Notes: generated from the sequence alone by a model not told the origin. A DNA stretch of 64,000 bases from an uncultured Verrucomicrobia subdivision 3 bacterium (GCA_903847285.1 CAINDH010000016.1:44995-108994), one strand, 5' to 3'. Positions 43,201-51,281 are shown, counted from the stretch's first letter. Translations and numbers: made by a program.

Positions 43201-46200
43201 GCAGCGTTGGAAAATTTGACCTCTCCAATCCCGCCCCCGGGAATCTTGCTGAAGGCGGGTTGAGTGTGGTCGGATACACTACGGCTTATGTAGGCAACAA
43301 TACAAGCTGGCAGACCAATACATTCACCTTTGTGGCATCTTCCAGTTCAACATCGCTGAAAGTAAGCGCCTCGCAACCGGGGATGCTGATGGATTCGTTC
43401 TCGCTGACAAGCTCTGTGCTGACCACGAACATTTTCCCCTCGGCCACCAACGTCTTTGCCGTGACGAATGTTTTCGCGGTGCTCACCAATGCCGTCACCA
43501 ATCTGATCAGCACGTTTGAATCACCCGCCGCCGGTGGTTATCCGGTTGCGTCAGCGGTGGATGGTTGGACGGTTGCAAATAATCAGGTCAGCGTGGTGGA
43601 CGATTCTGCGAATGCACAATCAGGATCCAAGTTCGCTGCGTTGGCGAACGGCTCCATGACACTTGCGTTGCCGACGGTTTCCGGCCTCACGAACATTCTG
43701 ACGTTCACGTATCGCGGGCCGGGCGCGGTCAGTTTATGGCGTGGTGAAAACAATTCCGCCGACTCGGTGGATGGCAACGCTGGCACGCCCACACAGGTCA
43801 ATTTCACACCGGGAATAGTCGGGCAGTCATTCGTCTTTGCTGGCGGCCAAAGTTCCAATGTCGTAGACATCCCTGATTCAGCGAATCTCCATTTCACTAA
43901 TTCATTTTCAATTGACTCATGGATTTGGATCAATGGTTTGCCCACCGCTGCGAACTACAATCAGGCCAACATTTTTTTCCGCGGTGACACCCGGTCATTT
44001 CTTGATCCGTATTGCTTTGCGGTGATAAACACCGGAGGCCTGCGTTTTCACATCGAGAATGCCTCGGGCAACATCGTCAACCTCGACACCGTTGCCGTGC
44101 CACAGTCGCAGTGGGTTCATGCCGCCTGTGTGTTCGATGGAGTTTCCGGTTTGATGCAGGTTTATGCCAATGGTGTTCTCATCGGCTCGACGACGACCGC
44201 CATCCGCCCCTTCGAGAATTTGCTGCCCGGATTTTATCCGGGTGTAGCCATCGGAAACTGTGAAAGTGGTGTGGCCACGGCACCGGAATCATTCAACGGC
44301 TACCTTGATGAAGTGACCGCGTATAGCCGAAAACTTTCTGCAAGTGAAATTAAGGCCATCTACGCTGCGGGCAGCGCTGGCAAGTTTGCCGCCGCCACCC
44401 CGTTCCCGCAGAATCTGGCCGAAGCGAGAATCACGCTGGCCGGGGTCGCGACCAATGTTTTTTTTGGCGCAAACACCAACTGGCAGACTTACACCGTCGC
44501 CTTTGTCCCCACGGCAAATTCTACCACTTTGCAACTGGATGGTCTGCAACCAGGGATGTTGCTGGACTCTTTGACGGCCGCCAGTTTCACCGCCGTGACC
44601 AACTACGTCACGAACGCGATCGTCGTCACCAGCAATCTCTACTACCTCCCTGAGCAGGACATCAGCGGCATCAATGGCACCAGCCCGGAAGGCACTTGGA
44701 AACTGGAGGTTTTGGACAACCGTGCGGGCGGAACCAATTTTAGCGGCACGTTGCTGGGCTGGCAGATGGAGTTTACTTACGCGAATACCAACTTCACGCT
44801 GCCGCCGGTGCTGCCCAACCTCTCGACGAATTATTACTCCGTCATCGAGTCGAACCTGTTCACGCTCGTGGATGTGGCAACTTATTCGGGCAGCGGGCCG
44901 CTCGTTTATTCGCTGTCTGGGCCGGCGGGGGCAACGATTTCTCAAGCCGGTGTCATCACTTGGACACCGACCGAAGTTCAGGCACCGGACACTAATATTT
45001 TTGTGGTGACGGTCTATGACCAGTCACATCCAAACAAAGTCGGGCAGAATTTCTTCCAAGTTGTCGCCATAGAATCAAACCTGCCGCCGGCCATCATCTT
45101 CCCGACGAATAATGCCGTCTTTACGGTTTTGGAACCCGATGCGCCAACGACATTTACCGCAAACATTCTCGCCTATGACCCTGATCTGCCGGCGAACACG
45201 CTCACCTTTGCGTTGGTCAACACAGTGAATGTTTCCGGATCGACCCTCTCCGGTCTGACGATTGACACCAATGGATTGCTCTCGCTGCCGTTGACGGAAT
45301 CTAGCGGGCCGAGCACTAATACGGTGACGGTCAGCGTCACGGATTTTAATCCATACCCGTTGCCGCCGGGTAATCCCGCCTCTTATGTCGTCACGAGCAC
45401 GTTCACGTTGGTGGTGCTGGAGTCCAACCGTCCGCCGGTATTGTTTGTGCCGGCGAACACGAACATCGTGGAATTGATTACGTGGTCGGCGCAGGCCACG
45501 GCGACCGATCCGGATGTGCCGGCGAACTCGCTGACGTTTGCGCCAGTCAGCGTTCCTGGCGGCATGAGTGTTTTGCCAAATGGTTTGATCACTTGGACGC
45601 CGGATGAATTGCAAGGCCCCGGCGACTACACGGTTTCTGTGCAGGTCACCGACTTCAATCCGTGGGCGGTCAACGCGCAGAACTTGAGCACGACGAACTC
45701 GTTCACCATTCATGTGGATGAATTCAACATTGCGCCGACGCTGGGTGTGATTCCGAACACGAACATTTTCGAACTGCAAACGCTCACGGTGGACAACCAT
45801 GCGACTGACCCGGACGCGCCGTTCAATACATTGACCTACACGCTCACGGTTTCGCCGTCGGTCACGAACGCCTTCATCTCGGCGGGCGGTCTCATCACTT
45901 GGACGCCGACCGAAGCGCAGGGGCCTGGTGATTATCTGTTCACCACGATTGCGACGGATTTGAATCCGCCGGCCATCAACCAAATCAGTTTCAGCGTGAC
46001 GAACAGTTTCACCGTTCACGTTCTCGAAACAAACTCCGCGCCGGTCTGGACGAATCCTTATCCCAACATCGTGATGGATGAACTGACGGTGACGAATGTC
46101 TTCGGCACGGCGATGGACACGGACATTCCGCCGAACACGGTCACTTACTTGCTGCCGAACGGCACACCGCCTTGGGTGTTGATTGACACGAACACCGGCG

Positions 46201-49200
46201 CAATCACGCTCACGCCGGACGAAACCGTTGGGCCCTCGACGAATCTCATTACCGTCATCGCCACCGACAACGGCGTGCCGCCGATGAGTGCGCCGATCAC
46301 GTTCACCGTGATCGTCAACGAGGTCAATACCGCGCCGTATTGGGCGCGCCGCTTCACCACGAATTATTTCCTGCTGGCGACGAATACGCTGGTGCTGACG
46401 AACACCGCGCGCGACAACGACATTCCCGTCAACGCGCTCACCTATTCGCTGCTGACGGCGCCGGTGAACGCCGCCATCAATCCGACGAATGGCGTCGTCA
46501 CGTGGCCCACGACCTTGGCGGATGTCGGCACGAATCCGTTTGTCGTGGTCGTCACGGACTTCAATCCCTATGCGCTCTTCAATCAGAATTTGAGCGCGAC
46601 AAATTATTTCTGGGTCACGGTTATTGGCACAAATACCGCGCCGTTCTGGACGAATGGTTATCCGGATGTGGTGATGGATGCGCAGAACGTCACGAATCTT
46701 TTTGGTCTGGCTGCGGACATTGATTTGCCGCCGCAGACGTTAACGTATCAACTCACGAACGCGCCGGCTTGGGCGAGCGTGAACCCTTTTAGCGGTCAGG
46801 TGACGCTATCGCCGGGCATCGCGGACGGGCCGTCCACCAACCAGATTTACGTGGTCGTTTCGGACAACGTCCTGCCGTCGCCCTTGACAGCTGTGACGAA
46901 TTTCACCGTCATCGTCAACGCGTTCAACATCACGAACGCCTCGCCGACCAACTGGTTCTCGTTGCTGCAATACAATGTGAAGGGCAACGGCGCACCGGAC
47001 TGGAGCACGAACGCTACGCAAGTGCGCGCCATCGGTCGTGAGATTCGGTATCTCCACCCGGACGTCATCACGTTCAATGAAATTCCCGTGGCGTTGGCTG
47101 GTGAGTTGGTCAACTGGGCCAAAGACTTTTTGTCCGGTTACACCGTTGCGGTCAGTCCCGGCAACGACGGATTCATCGGCAGTGCGATTGCCAGCCGCTT
47201 CCCGGTCGTGGCCACGAACAGTTGGCTGGACGGCGTGGATTTGGATCCATACGGCTACGGCGCGTCAGACTTCACGCGTGATTTGTTTGAGGCGCAAATT
47301 CAAGTGCCTGGATTTACTAACAAGCTCCATGTGTTCACGACGCATCTGAAATCCAGTGCGAGCGGTTACAGCGATGCCGCCTTGAAACGCGCGGCGGAAG
47401 TCGCGGCCATCACTAATTTCATGGCGACGAATCTATTCGCCTTGTATCCGAACGATCTGTTCACGTTGTCCGGCGATATGAATGAAGCCAATACCAACAG
47501 CGTCGCCATTCAGCGCTTGGTTAATACTTCAGCCCGCCTGTTCCTGACCAATCCGACGAATCCGTTCAGCGGCGGCATCGAAACGTTCTCCTCCACGTTG
47601 CCCAACTCACGCATTGATTACATCATGCCGTGCGCTGTGTTGGCGACGAACCTCGGAACCAACCAGGTGTTCCGCTCTGACTTGCTGGTTCCGACACCGT
47701 TCGGCTTGAATGAAGACGACAGCCAGGTGGGCTCGGATCATTTGCCTGTGCTGATGGCGTTCAATAATCCGTATCTCGTCCGTCCCGTCCCGCCGCTCCC
47801 CATCATTGATCTGACAAACAACGTGCCGGTGACCAACACCGTTGCCAGCGGCAGCTTGGTGCAATATTTCCGGGTGCGCGTGCCGGTCAACGCCGAACTC
47901 GCGACCAACAATCTCCTGTTCGCCACGCCTGCCGGAGTGAACTTCTGGTTCTCAACGAATGTTCCGCCGACCGTCACGAACTTGAACGACATTTTGCTGG
48001 CGGGTAATTCCACAGGCTTCCAACAAATTTTCAACACGAACAGCGCACCGTTGCTCGTGCCGGGCGGCACCTACTATCTCGGTGTGCAAAATCCGAACGC
48101 CTTCGCTACGCAAGTGGGCGTGATGGTGGCGTTCCACTTCATCACCAACTCGGCGGTGACAAATTTCAACATCTTCAGCATCGTGCAGACAAACCGCACC
48201 GGCACGAATGGTTTCCTCATCACTTGGTTTGCGCCGACCGGTATGCAATTCCATCTCGAATGGACGCGGCTTCTCGCTCCGCAGGTCTGGCATGAAATCA
48301 AAGGCGTCTTAAGCTTCGACTCGTTCGTCACCGCGACCAACAGCCACTTCAGTTATTTCGACGATGGCTCGGTGGGACGCGGTTCCGCTCCGTTCGACCC
48401 GACGCGCTTTTACCGGTTGCGGTTGTTGGATTCGCCCACGAACACGCCGCCGGAATTTTTCAGCACGCCCACAAACCGTATTCAAAATGCGGGTGTGACG
48501 CTCGTCGTGACCAACGACGGATATGACTGGGATTTGCCGCCGCAGACGTTGAGTTACGCCGTGGCCGGCAGTCTCGCCGGGCCGAACCTGGTGACGATTG
48601 ATGCGAACGGCGTCATCAACTGGACACCGAGCGCCTTGCAGGCCGGTCAGACCAACCTCATCACCACCGTCGTCAGCGACACCGGCATTCCGGTGCAGCA
48701 CACGACGAATTATTTCTCCGTCAGCGTTCCGACTGTTAGCTTCCTGCTCTCGCGCTGGCCACTAGATGAGAACGCCGGAATTCTTGCGCACGATGTTGGC
48801 CCCGCGCACAACGATGGCACACTGACGAATGTCGGCACGGGGACGATTGGCTGGACGAACGGCGTGGAAAGCTCAGCTGTGGCGCTTACTGGCACCTTTT
48901 CTGGCAACGGTGGCTTTGTGACTGTTGGCAATCCAGCGAGTTTGAATTTTGAAGGAACCAACGCATTTTCAATTTCCACTTGGGTAAGAATTCCCGCTGG
49001 AAGCACTCAAAATTCTACTATTGTTGGCAAGATGGTTGAGGGTGGTCAATATCCCGGCTACGAACTCCACTACAACGCAGCATACCTGCCAACATTAAGA
49101 ACCAATGTGGCTACGGTCTGGCTGATCAACGACACGTTCACAAAGTTTATCCAGGTTGACGGCAGTATTCAGCTCAACGATGGAAACTGGCATCAGGTGG

Positions 49201-49691
49201 CGTTTACCTACGATGGGAGCCATCTGGCCAGTGGCGTGAAAATTTACGTGGATGGCGTGCTTGATGTCGCCACCACGAATGTTAGCGACACGCTAGGAAC
49301 TAATTCGATTCAGAATAACGCCAGCTTTAACATCGGCAGCCGTCAAGATGGTGCCGGTCGTAATTTCACCGGCAGCATTGACGAGGTGCAGGTCTACAAC
49401 ACGGTGTTAAGCTCAAATAACATTTACGCGCTGTTCGCCAACCCGCCGGTCGTCATCGCCTCGGCAGTTCCGCCCGCGAACTTCACCGCGAATGTTGGCA
49501 CGAACGGCTTCGTGTTGCAATGGAACGCGCCGCCGTATGAAGTTTTCCAAGTGCAATGGGCCACCAACCTTGCGCCGGTCAACTGGTTCACATTCCCGAA
49601 CCTGTTCACCTCCACGAACGGCGTGTTTAGTTTCACCGACACAAACCCGCCTTCGTTCATGAAGTTCTACCTACTCATCCTGCTGCCGTAG
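37266..49691 (+). CDS. Giant secreted subtilase with P-domain-like, LamG, cadherin-like and endonuclease/exonuclease/phosphatase domains
   Basis: A 4,141-residue protein predicted to be exported by an N-terminal hydrophobic segment (residues 6-20). Order: S8 peptidase (about 295-760) with catalytic D304, H339 and S730 (GTSMSAP) and the NE oxyanion motif; a beta-sandwich with TLAWTDPPG and LVNDLDLIVT; a P-domain-like start (RISDLVFHLTRPDG, about 1473); two tandem DUF642/LamG-type modules (1698-2055, 2081-2440); a P-domain-like end (GTWKLEVLDNRAGG); seven or so cadherin/Ig-like repeats (2516-3222); an endonuclease/exonuclease/phosphatase domain (3229-3499) with FNEI, TTHLKS, SGDMNE, RIDYIM and SDHLPV; a third LamG (3827-4055); and a last Fn3-like unit. 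Asn/Thr-rich throughout. I use ATG 37266; the open frame before it is repeat DNA. No PEP-CTERM or other sorting tail is visible. It lies just after the pseudopilin cassette and could be its client. Confidence 0.9.
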   Translation: MKVRLKIWLPLCLLALAAAWLFWPRATSPVADAKPSAAPARAAVASATVAPAAVSSAIAEDSAVPSAATTNRLTFRLNNTSKPIAELTSDRHAVLLENAFIDTAASLKLKIPAHLQATGEPGAFIVQSRGALDATFRAAIGAAGGQVISYIPNNALLVQISAGGAAALAQNSRVQAVLPYEPYYKVSSTLLGRAVKQQPLPGGTFLTLGIYDRGAAATLAQLEKMGAEVLTQERSPFGQMVRVRPPTDWTPIAKLPGVQLVEAAYRRQVANDLARPAVGVTANSTTTTNYLGLSGSNVLVEVNDTGIDATHPDFLLTTNGGVTRVIGAFSNSVVDVDGHGTHVAGIIAGNGAMSTTVTNARGSVMTNNGHAFGSQFRGKAPNAKLFSVGFLGANDTNVYVSERMLQEIPAQTNALISNNSWRYTGDNEYDLPAASYDAAMRDALPEVTGPQPVLFVFAGGNEGGGNDAGSGGTADSIASPATAKNVITVGALEEARNITNIVTALDGSSNAIWTAQTDSGFQVAGYSSRGNVGIDTEGAYGRFKPDVVAPGTFTISTRPRGLDGKMWDELAFYNITNYHGNTVNNDFVNTNTLAYGSIGIPINAVSVSIQIIRNNKSPNPLPTNFPIYVSRTGIPNPAVPASYDIFKEGTGVAIPPDNAGTITDISVLKNGGISYAIGLPTNLTASMTFDVVEMVVTTNDLGNQLEVMSNLNNSISGADPHYYRYESGTSMSAPAVSGVLACMQDFFTNRLQTTPSPALLKAMLINGARVNGTYKFAVTNTINYQGWGLVKLSNSIPLSLTNLSTTTTNKAAWFVDQSPTNALATGGSRTYNVTIPTAIGRAQPMRVTLAWTDPPGNPAAALKLVNDLDLIVTNLGNGQVFRGNNFSASGTPPFSVAGSSNSVSDNINNVENIYLSPTLGTNYSITVYAKAVNVNAVTLEQTNVVQDFALVVTTGDGNNTNGFSVTGLSPQPSTAFAPRIDFLPSTNGIYFNQIAGANAPWLNTNDLAIGPGYGFFTNSVFHVGQTNAWHFYVVTNTFAAMNSAFTNAAFIIFLPATQSTPREGVFEGSTDNSTRTEADMELLVASAPDANAALLTNLNFTVVSNCLFNTGGDGSAIGRGGAEFVVFSNSTANQIYYIGVQCQDQMAGQYAFVPIFSDKPFSTEDSKGNVYVNGLRVPQDIPDGNNSHPGVTYVLGLCLSSIDVGRVIVTNTFNHENFGDLFGGLSHENVSSILNNHDGLGPVTPAQELIYDDSGRGDIVGVRHTDGPGSLNDFRSKKAIGVWLLNEIDNSYTQTGAITGFQMKIEPHRDLRKIPFSIIVTVPPQGWFYDYIDVPVGYTNLLVIATNLPPTSVPPITLAVKQGDTPTLAETNYITLLTNGVPPGNSVSVGPPLVPDRYFVGLYNPDTVPHDVLLGAILSFDSSAVLVRDWNSSGPLPLKDDAVTYDYQYVTDTNTIFDFQLGLRLDHPRISDLVFHLTRPDGTRYLLMENRGGTSTNGCGVTVITTNIINSTANGNSVADTNFVNVGITHGTFPITYNFYTAPDQMTVYYGTNVDPAYLVYDTGLTNNPPGGPGGPPTNTLPNTILVSFPPAGISANSTYLTIVINQYGPSPRRTAWVYTAGGIQTNYAYLTLTENTNLTTTPIKFAPPPFVPMTVTNYFITTNLVYTSGFGFQTNVTYFTNVLYSTNISFTATNQVLSTFEAATAQEYLPAATVDGWTVTNSQVSVVSDVTNAIGGTKFVALASGSLLRNIPTVNGATNVVTFVCRGPKISGWWRGESNVVDSVYGNNGSLVSSATYTNGLVNKTAFRTFGTGYVQIPDNDLWAFGTSDFTVELWANFTASPSGTVGSPSGGLLIGNDDSSGSFNKWFFAVGGGFLNFHINSPLINSGAGYFLAKTSFSPALNTWYHLAVARKNNVYTTYINGVAGTSDSNASVIPNPAATLTIGQAEGLYFDGKLDEVSIYGRALSPSEIKAIYQRGSVGKFDLSNPAPGNLAEGGLSVVGYTTAYVGNNTSWQTNTFTFVASSSSTSLKVSASQPGMLMDSFSLTSSVLTTNIFPSATNVFAVTNVFAVLTNAVTNLISTFESPAAGGYPVASAVDGWTVANNQVSVVDDSANAQSGSKFAALANGSMTLALPTVSGLTNILTFTYRGPGAVSLWRGENNSADSVDGNAGTPTQVNFTPGIVGQSFVFAGGQSSNVVDIPDSANLHFTNSFSIDSWIWINGLPTAANYNQANIFFRGDTRSFLDPYCFAVINTGGLRFHIENASGNIVNLDTVAVPQSQWVHAACVFDGVSGLMQVYANGVLIGSTTTAIRPFENLLPGFYPGVAIGNCESGVATAPESFNGYLDEVTAYSRKLSASEIKAIYAAGSAGKFAAATPFPQNLAEARITLAGVATNVFFGANTNWQTYTVAFVPTANSTTLQLDGLQPGMLLDSLTAASFTAVTNYVTNAIVVTSNLYYLPEQDISGINGTSPEGTWKLEVLDNRAGGTNFSGTLLGWQMEFTYANTNFTLPPVLPNLSTNYYSVIESNLFTLVDVATYSGSGPLVYSLSGPAGATISQAGVITWTPTEVQAPDTNIFVVTVYDQSHPNKVGQNFFQVVAIESNLPPAIIFPTNNAVFTVLEPDAPTTFTANILAYDPDLPANTLTFALVNTVNVSGSTLSGLTIDTNGLLSLPLTESSGPSTNTVTVSVTDFNPYPLPPGNPASYVVTSTFTLVVLESNRPPVLFVPANTNIVELITWSAQATATDPDVPANSLTFAPVSVPGGMSVLPNGLITWTPDELQGPGDYTVSVQVTDFNPWAVNAQNLSTTNSFTIHVDEFNIAPTLGVIPNTNIFELQTLTVDNHATDPDAPFNTLTYTLTVSPSVTNAFISAGGLITWTPTEAQGPGDYLFTTIATDLNPPAINQISFSVTNSFTVHVLETNSAPVWTNPYPNIVMDELTVTNVFGTAMDTDIPPNTVTYLLPNGTPPWVLIDTNTGAITLTPDETVGPSTNLITVIATDNGVPPMSAPITFTVIVNEVNTAPYWARRFTTNYFLLATNTLVLTNTARDNDIPVNALTYSLLTAPVNAAINPTNGVVTWPTTLADVGTNPFVVVVTDFNPYALFNQNLSATNYFWVTVIGTNTAPFWTNGYPDVVMDAQNVTNLFGLAADIDLPPQTLTYQLTNAPAWASVNPFSGQVTLSPGIADGPSTNQIYVVVSDNVLPSPLTAVTNFTVIVNAFNITNASPTNWFSLLQYNVKGNGAPDWSTNATQVRAIGREIRYLHPDVITFNEIPVALAGELVNWAKDFLSGYTVAVSPGNDGFIGSAIASRFPVVATNSWLDGVDLDPYGYGASDFTRDLFEAQIQVPGFTNKLHVFTTHLKSSASGYSDAALKRAAEVAAITNFMATNLFALYPNDLFTLSGDMNEANTNSVAIQRLVNTSARLFLTNPTNPFSGGIETFSSTLPNSRIDYIMPCAVLATNLGTNQVFRSDLLVPTPFGLNEDDSQVGSDHLPVLMAFNNPYLVRPVPPLPIIDLTNNVPVTNTVASGSLVQYFRVRVPVNAELATNNLLFATPAGVNFWFSTNVPPTVTNLNDILLAGNSTGFQQIFNTNSAPLLVPGGTYYLGVQNPNAFATQVGVMVAFHFITNSAVTNFNIFSIVQTNRTGTNGFLITWFAPTGMQFHLEWTRLLAPQVWHEIKGVLSFDSFVTATNSHFSYFDDGSVGRGSAPFDPTRFYRLRLLDSPTNTPPEFFSTPTNRIQNAGVTLVVTNDGYDWDLPPQTLSYAVAGSLAGPNLVTIDANGVINWTPSALQAGQTNLITTVVSDTGIPVQHTTNYFSVSVPTVSFLLSRWPLDENAGILAHDVGPAHNDGTLTNVGTGTIGWTNGVESSAVALTGTFSGNGGFVTVGNPASLNFEGTNAFSISTWVRIPAGSTQNSTIVGKMVEGGQYPGYELHYNAAYLPTLRTNVATVWLINDTFTKFIQVDGSIQLNDGNWHQVAFTYDGSHLASGVKIYVDGVLDVATTNVSDTLGTNSIQNNASFNIGSRQDGAGRNFTGSIDEVQVYNTVLSSNNIYALFANPPVVIASAVPPANFTANVGTNGFVLQWNAPPYEVFQVQWATNLAPVNWFTFPNLFTSTNGVFSFTDTNPPSFMKFYLLILLP

Positions 49692-49743
49692 GAAAAAGTT
49701 TAACCACTAATCTGCGTCGGCTAGCACTTCCAAAACACGGATA

Positions 49744-49882
49744 GGTGGGTCAAGTCGCGCTGCGACTTGACCTGGCCGCGAAGCGGTCACTTTGAGGCGT
49801 GGAAACTTTTGGCGCGTGAACGATTCCGTCGCCTGACGCTGCGTTCGGCGACGGTTTTGGCAGCAGCGCGGCCAGAACCACC
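49744..49882. repeat. Palindromic element, GGTGGG...CCACC family, long copy 2
   Basis: A 139-base element with the first hairpin GTCAAGTCGC-GCT-GCGACTTGAC, a middle CGCCTGACGCTGCGTTCGGCG hairpin and the end CCACC. It is similar along its length to 31879-32019. Here it is intergenic, between the giant gene and the convergent roadblock-like gene. Confidence 0.85.
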
Positions 49883-49896
49883 ACTCTTGTTTAAGA

Positions 49897-50247
49897 TTAT
49901 TTCCCCAGCTTGAGCGCCAGAAATTCTGCCGAGAGCATATCCAGTTGCTGCGCCGCATCGGTTTCGGGACGCACGACGACGGCGAACTGCCAGCCATCCG
50001 GGCGCACGACAAAACGAATTTGCCCTTGATCGAAGTTGAATGTGACCCAGCGGGGCAGGGGATTTTCAGCGGTGAAAAGAACGCGTGAGCTGTCCAGTTG
50101 GCGAAGGAGATTTTCCATCACGGCAGGCGGGCAACTCGCGTCAGCGCATTGCGCGGCGAATTTTCCATTGGGCCGGCGCAGTCCGCACGCGAGCACGCCA
50201 GCGGCGTTCACGCGTTGCGGGAGCCATTCTTTCACGGGATCTTTCAT
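49897..50247 (-). CDS. Small roadblock/LC7-like protein
   Basis: A 116-residue protein without a signal peptide. The alternating pattern VLACGLRRPNGKFAAQCAD, a helix (VMENLLRQL), and strands RWVTFNFDQGQIRFVVRP and WQFAVVVRP fit a roadblock/LC7 fold, as in MglB-type partners of small GTPases. Motif identity is low, so the fold call is tentative. Its ATG overlaps the stop of the response-regulator gene by 4 bases, indicating translational coupling and likely a shared complex. No GTPase gene lies nearby. Confidence 0.5.
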   Translation of the reverse strand: MKDPVKEWLPQRVNAAGVLACGLRRPNGKFAAQCADASCPPAVMENLLRQLDSSRVLFTAENPLPRWVTFNFDQGQIRFVVRPDGWQFAVVVRPETDAAQQLDMLSAEFLALKLGK

Positions 50248-51275
50248 GCGGCGGCTCCTTTTGGCGCAGCGGTGGCGGTGCGGACATACACCAGCCGATC
50301 TTCCCGCGCTTGCGCCACGGCGCGGCCTTCAGGAAATTCAATCTCCAGCCGGTCGAATTGTCCGAGCGATAGCGTGGCATTGAACTGCGCGGCCTGTTGC
50401 GCGACGGCCAGCAGCCATTGCATCCGCGATTGCGCGGCTACACAGCCATCATCGTAGAGCGGCTCGCCGTTGCCGGTGCAAATTAAAGTCTCGGTGATGA
50501 GCGTGGCAGAATCGGCGACGGCGGCCATTGTCGCTGCGTCCACTGCGGGGCCGTCGAGTTTCACGGCCACGGGGTCGTTCACCTTCGAGCGTGTGGCTTC
50601 GGCAATGAGTAGTTCCCATGGCGCATTCAATGTGCGATCCTGCGGTGGTTCAAATGGCACGAGTTCGAACGAACCGCCCGGCAGCGAAAGTAATTTTTCC
50701 AGCGCCCGTTCGCCCGTGAGTTCCCCGCCCGCCGCGTGGAGAATCTGCCCTTCCTCGATGTAGATGCGGCCAAGGACGTGTTCATTGCAAATCTCGATGA
50801 CGGAAGAATTGCGCCCGACACATTCCATCTGGATCACGTCTTGCAAGCTGACGCTGCGGAGCATTCCCTGAAAGCCATCGCGCGGCGACCAGTTCAGCAA
50901 TTCACCAAGCATCGTGAACACCGCCTTCATGCCTTCGGGCGAATGTGATTTTTCGATGAACAGTTCCGCGCCCGCTTCCAGCGCAGCGGCGCGCTTGGCC
51001 TCGGTCACGTCGCTCGTCATCACGGCAATTTTAAGGCCGGGATAACGCCGGTGCATCATGCCGGTGAATTGGATGCCGTCCAGCACCGGCATATTCACGT
51101 CCACCACGAGCAGTTTTATTTGACCGGTCTTGAGAATTTCCGTGGCGACATCTGGTGAATTGGCAGTATGAATTTTCCAAGTGCCTCCGCTCAACGCGCC
51201 GAACATATCTTGCACGGCTTCGAGCAATTCCTCGTTGTCGTCTAGAAATAAAACTTGGTGGGGTGCGTCTTTCAC
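50244..51275 (-). CDS. Response regulator with DUF4388 and roadblock-like domains
   Basis: A 343-residue protein. Residues 7-125 form a receiver domain with acidic pocket LFLDDNEE, phospho-acceptor D in VVDVNMPVLDG, switch threonine/serine in MTSD and lysine in IEKSHSP. The next region (about 135-235) matches DUF4388/PATAN (MLRSVSLQDVIQM, GRIYIEEGQILHA, GERALEKLLSLPGGSFEL), found in PatA-like regulators of pili and gliding. The last part (about 265-335) has roadblock-like strands. It begins with GTG 51275, 6 bases after the HEAT gene, and is coupled to the small roadblock-like gene. PATAN regulators often link signalling to type IV pili; the pilus genes ending 12 kb upstream may be relevant, but this is inference. 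No histidine kinase is adjacent. Confidence 0.8.
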   Translation of the reverse strand: MKDAPHQVLFLDDNEELLEAVQDMFGALSGGTWKIHTANSPDVATEILKTGQIKLLVVDVNMPVLDGIQFTGMMHRRYPGLKIAVMTSDVTEAKRAAALEAGAELFIEKSHSPEGMKAVFTMLGELLNWSPRDGFQGMLRSVSLQDVIQMECVGRNSSVIEICNEHVLGRIYIEEGQILHAAGGELTGERALEKLLSLPGGSFELVPFEPPQDRTLNAPWELLIAEATRSKVNDPVAVKLDGPAVDAATMAAVADSATLITETLICTGNGEPLYDDGCVAAQSRMQWLLAVAQQAAQFNATLSLGQFDRLEIEFPEGRAVAQAREDRLVYVRTATAAPKGAAA

Positions 51276-51281
51276 TTTTAT

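Noticed and set aside
45075..46019. 314-codon minus-strand open frame opposite the giant gene
   Set aside because: Arises from the low-stop complement of the repetitive cadherin-like region; its Arg/Val-rich composition has no motif.
44810..46930. Regularly spaced similar DNA words, considered as a CRISPR or tandem DNA repeat
   Set aside because: The spacing is about 300 bases with coding-level divergence; these are protein domain repeats (cadherin/Ig-like), not CRISPR repeats.
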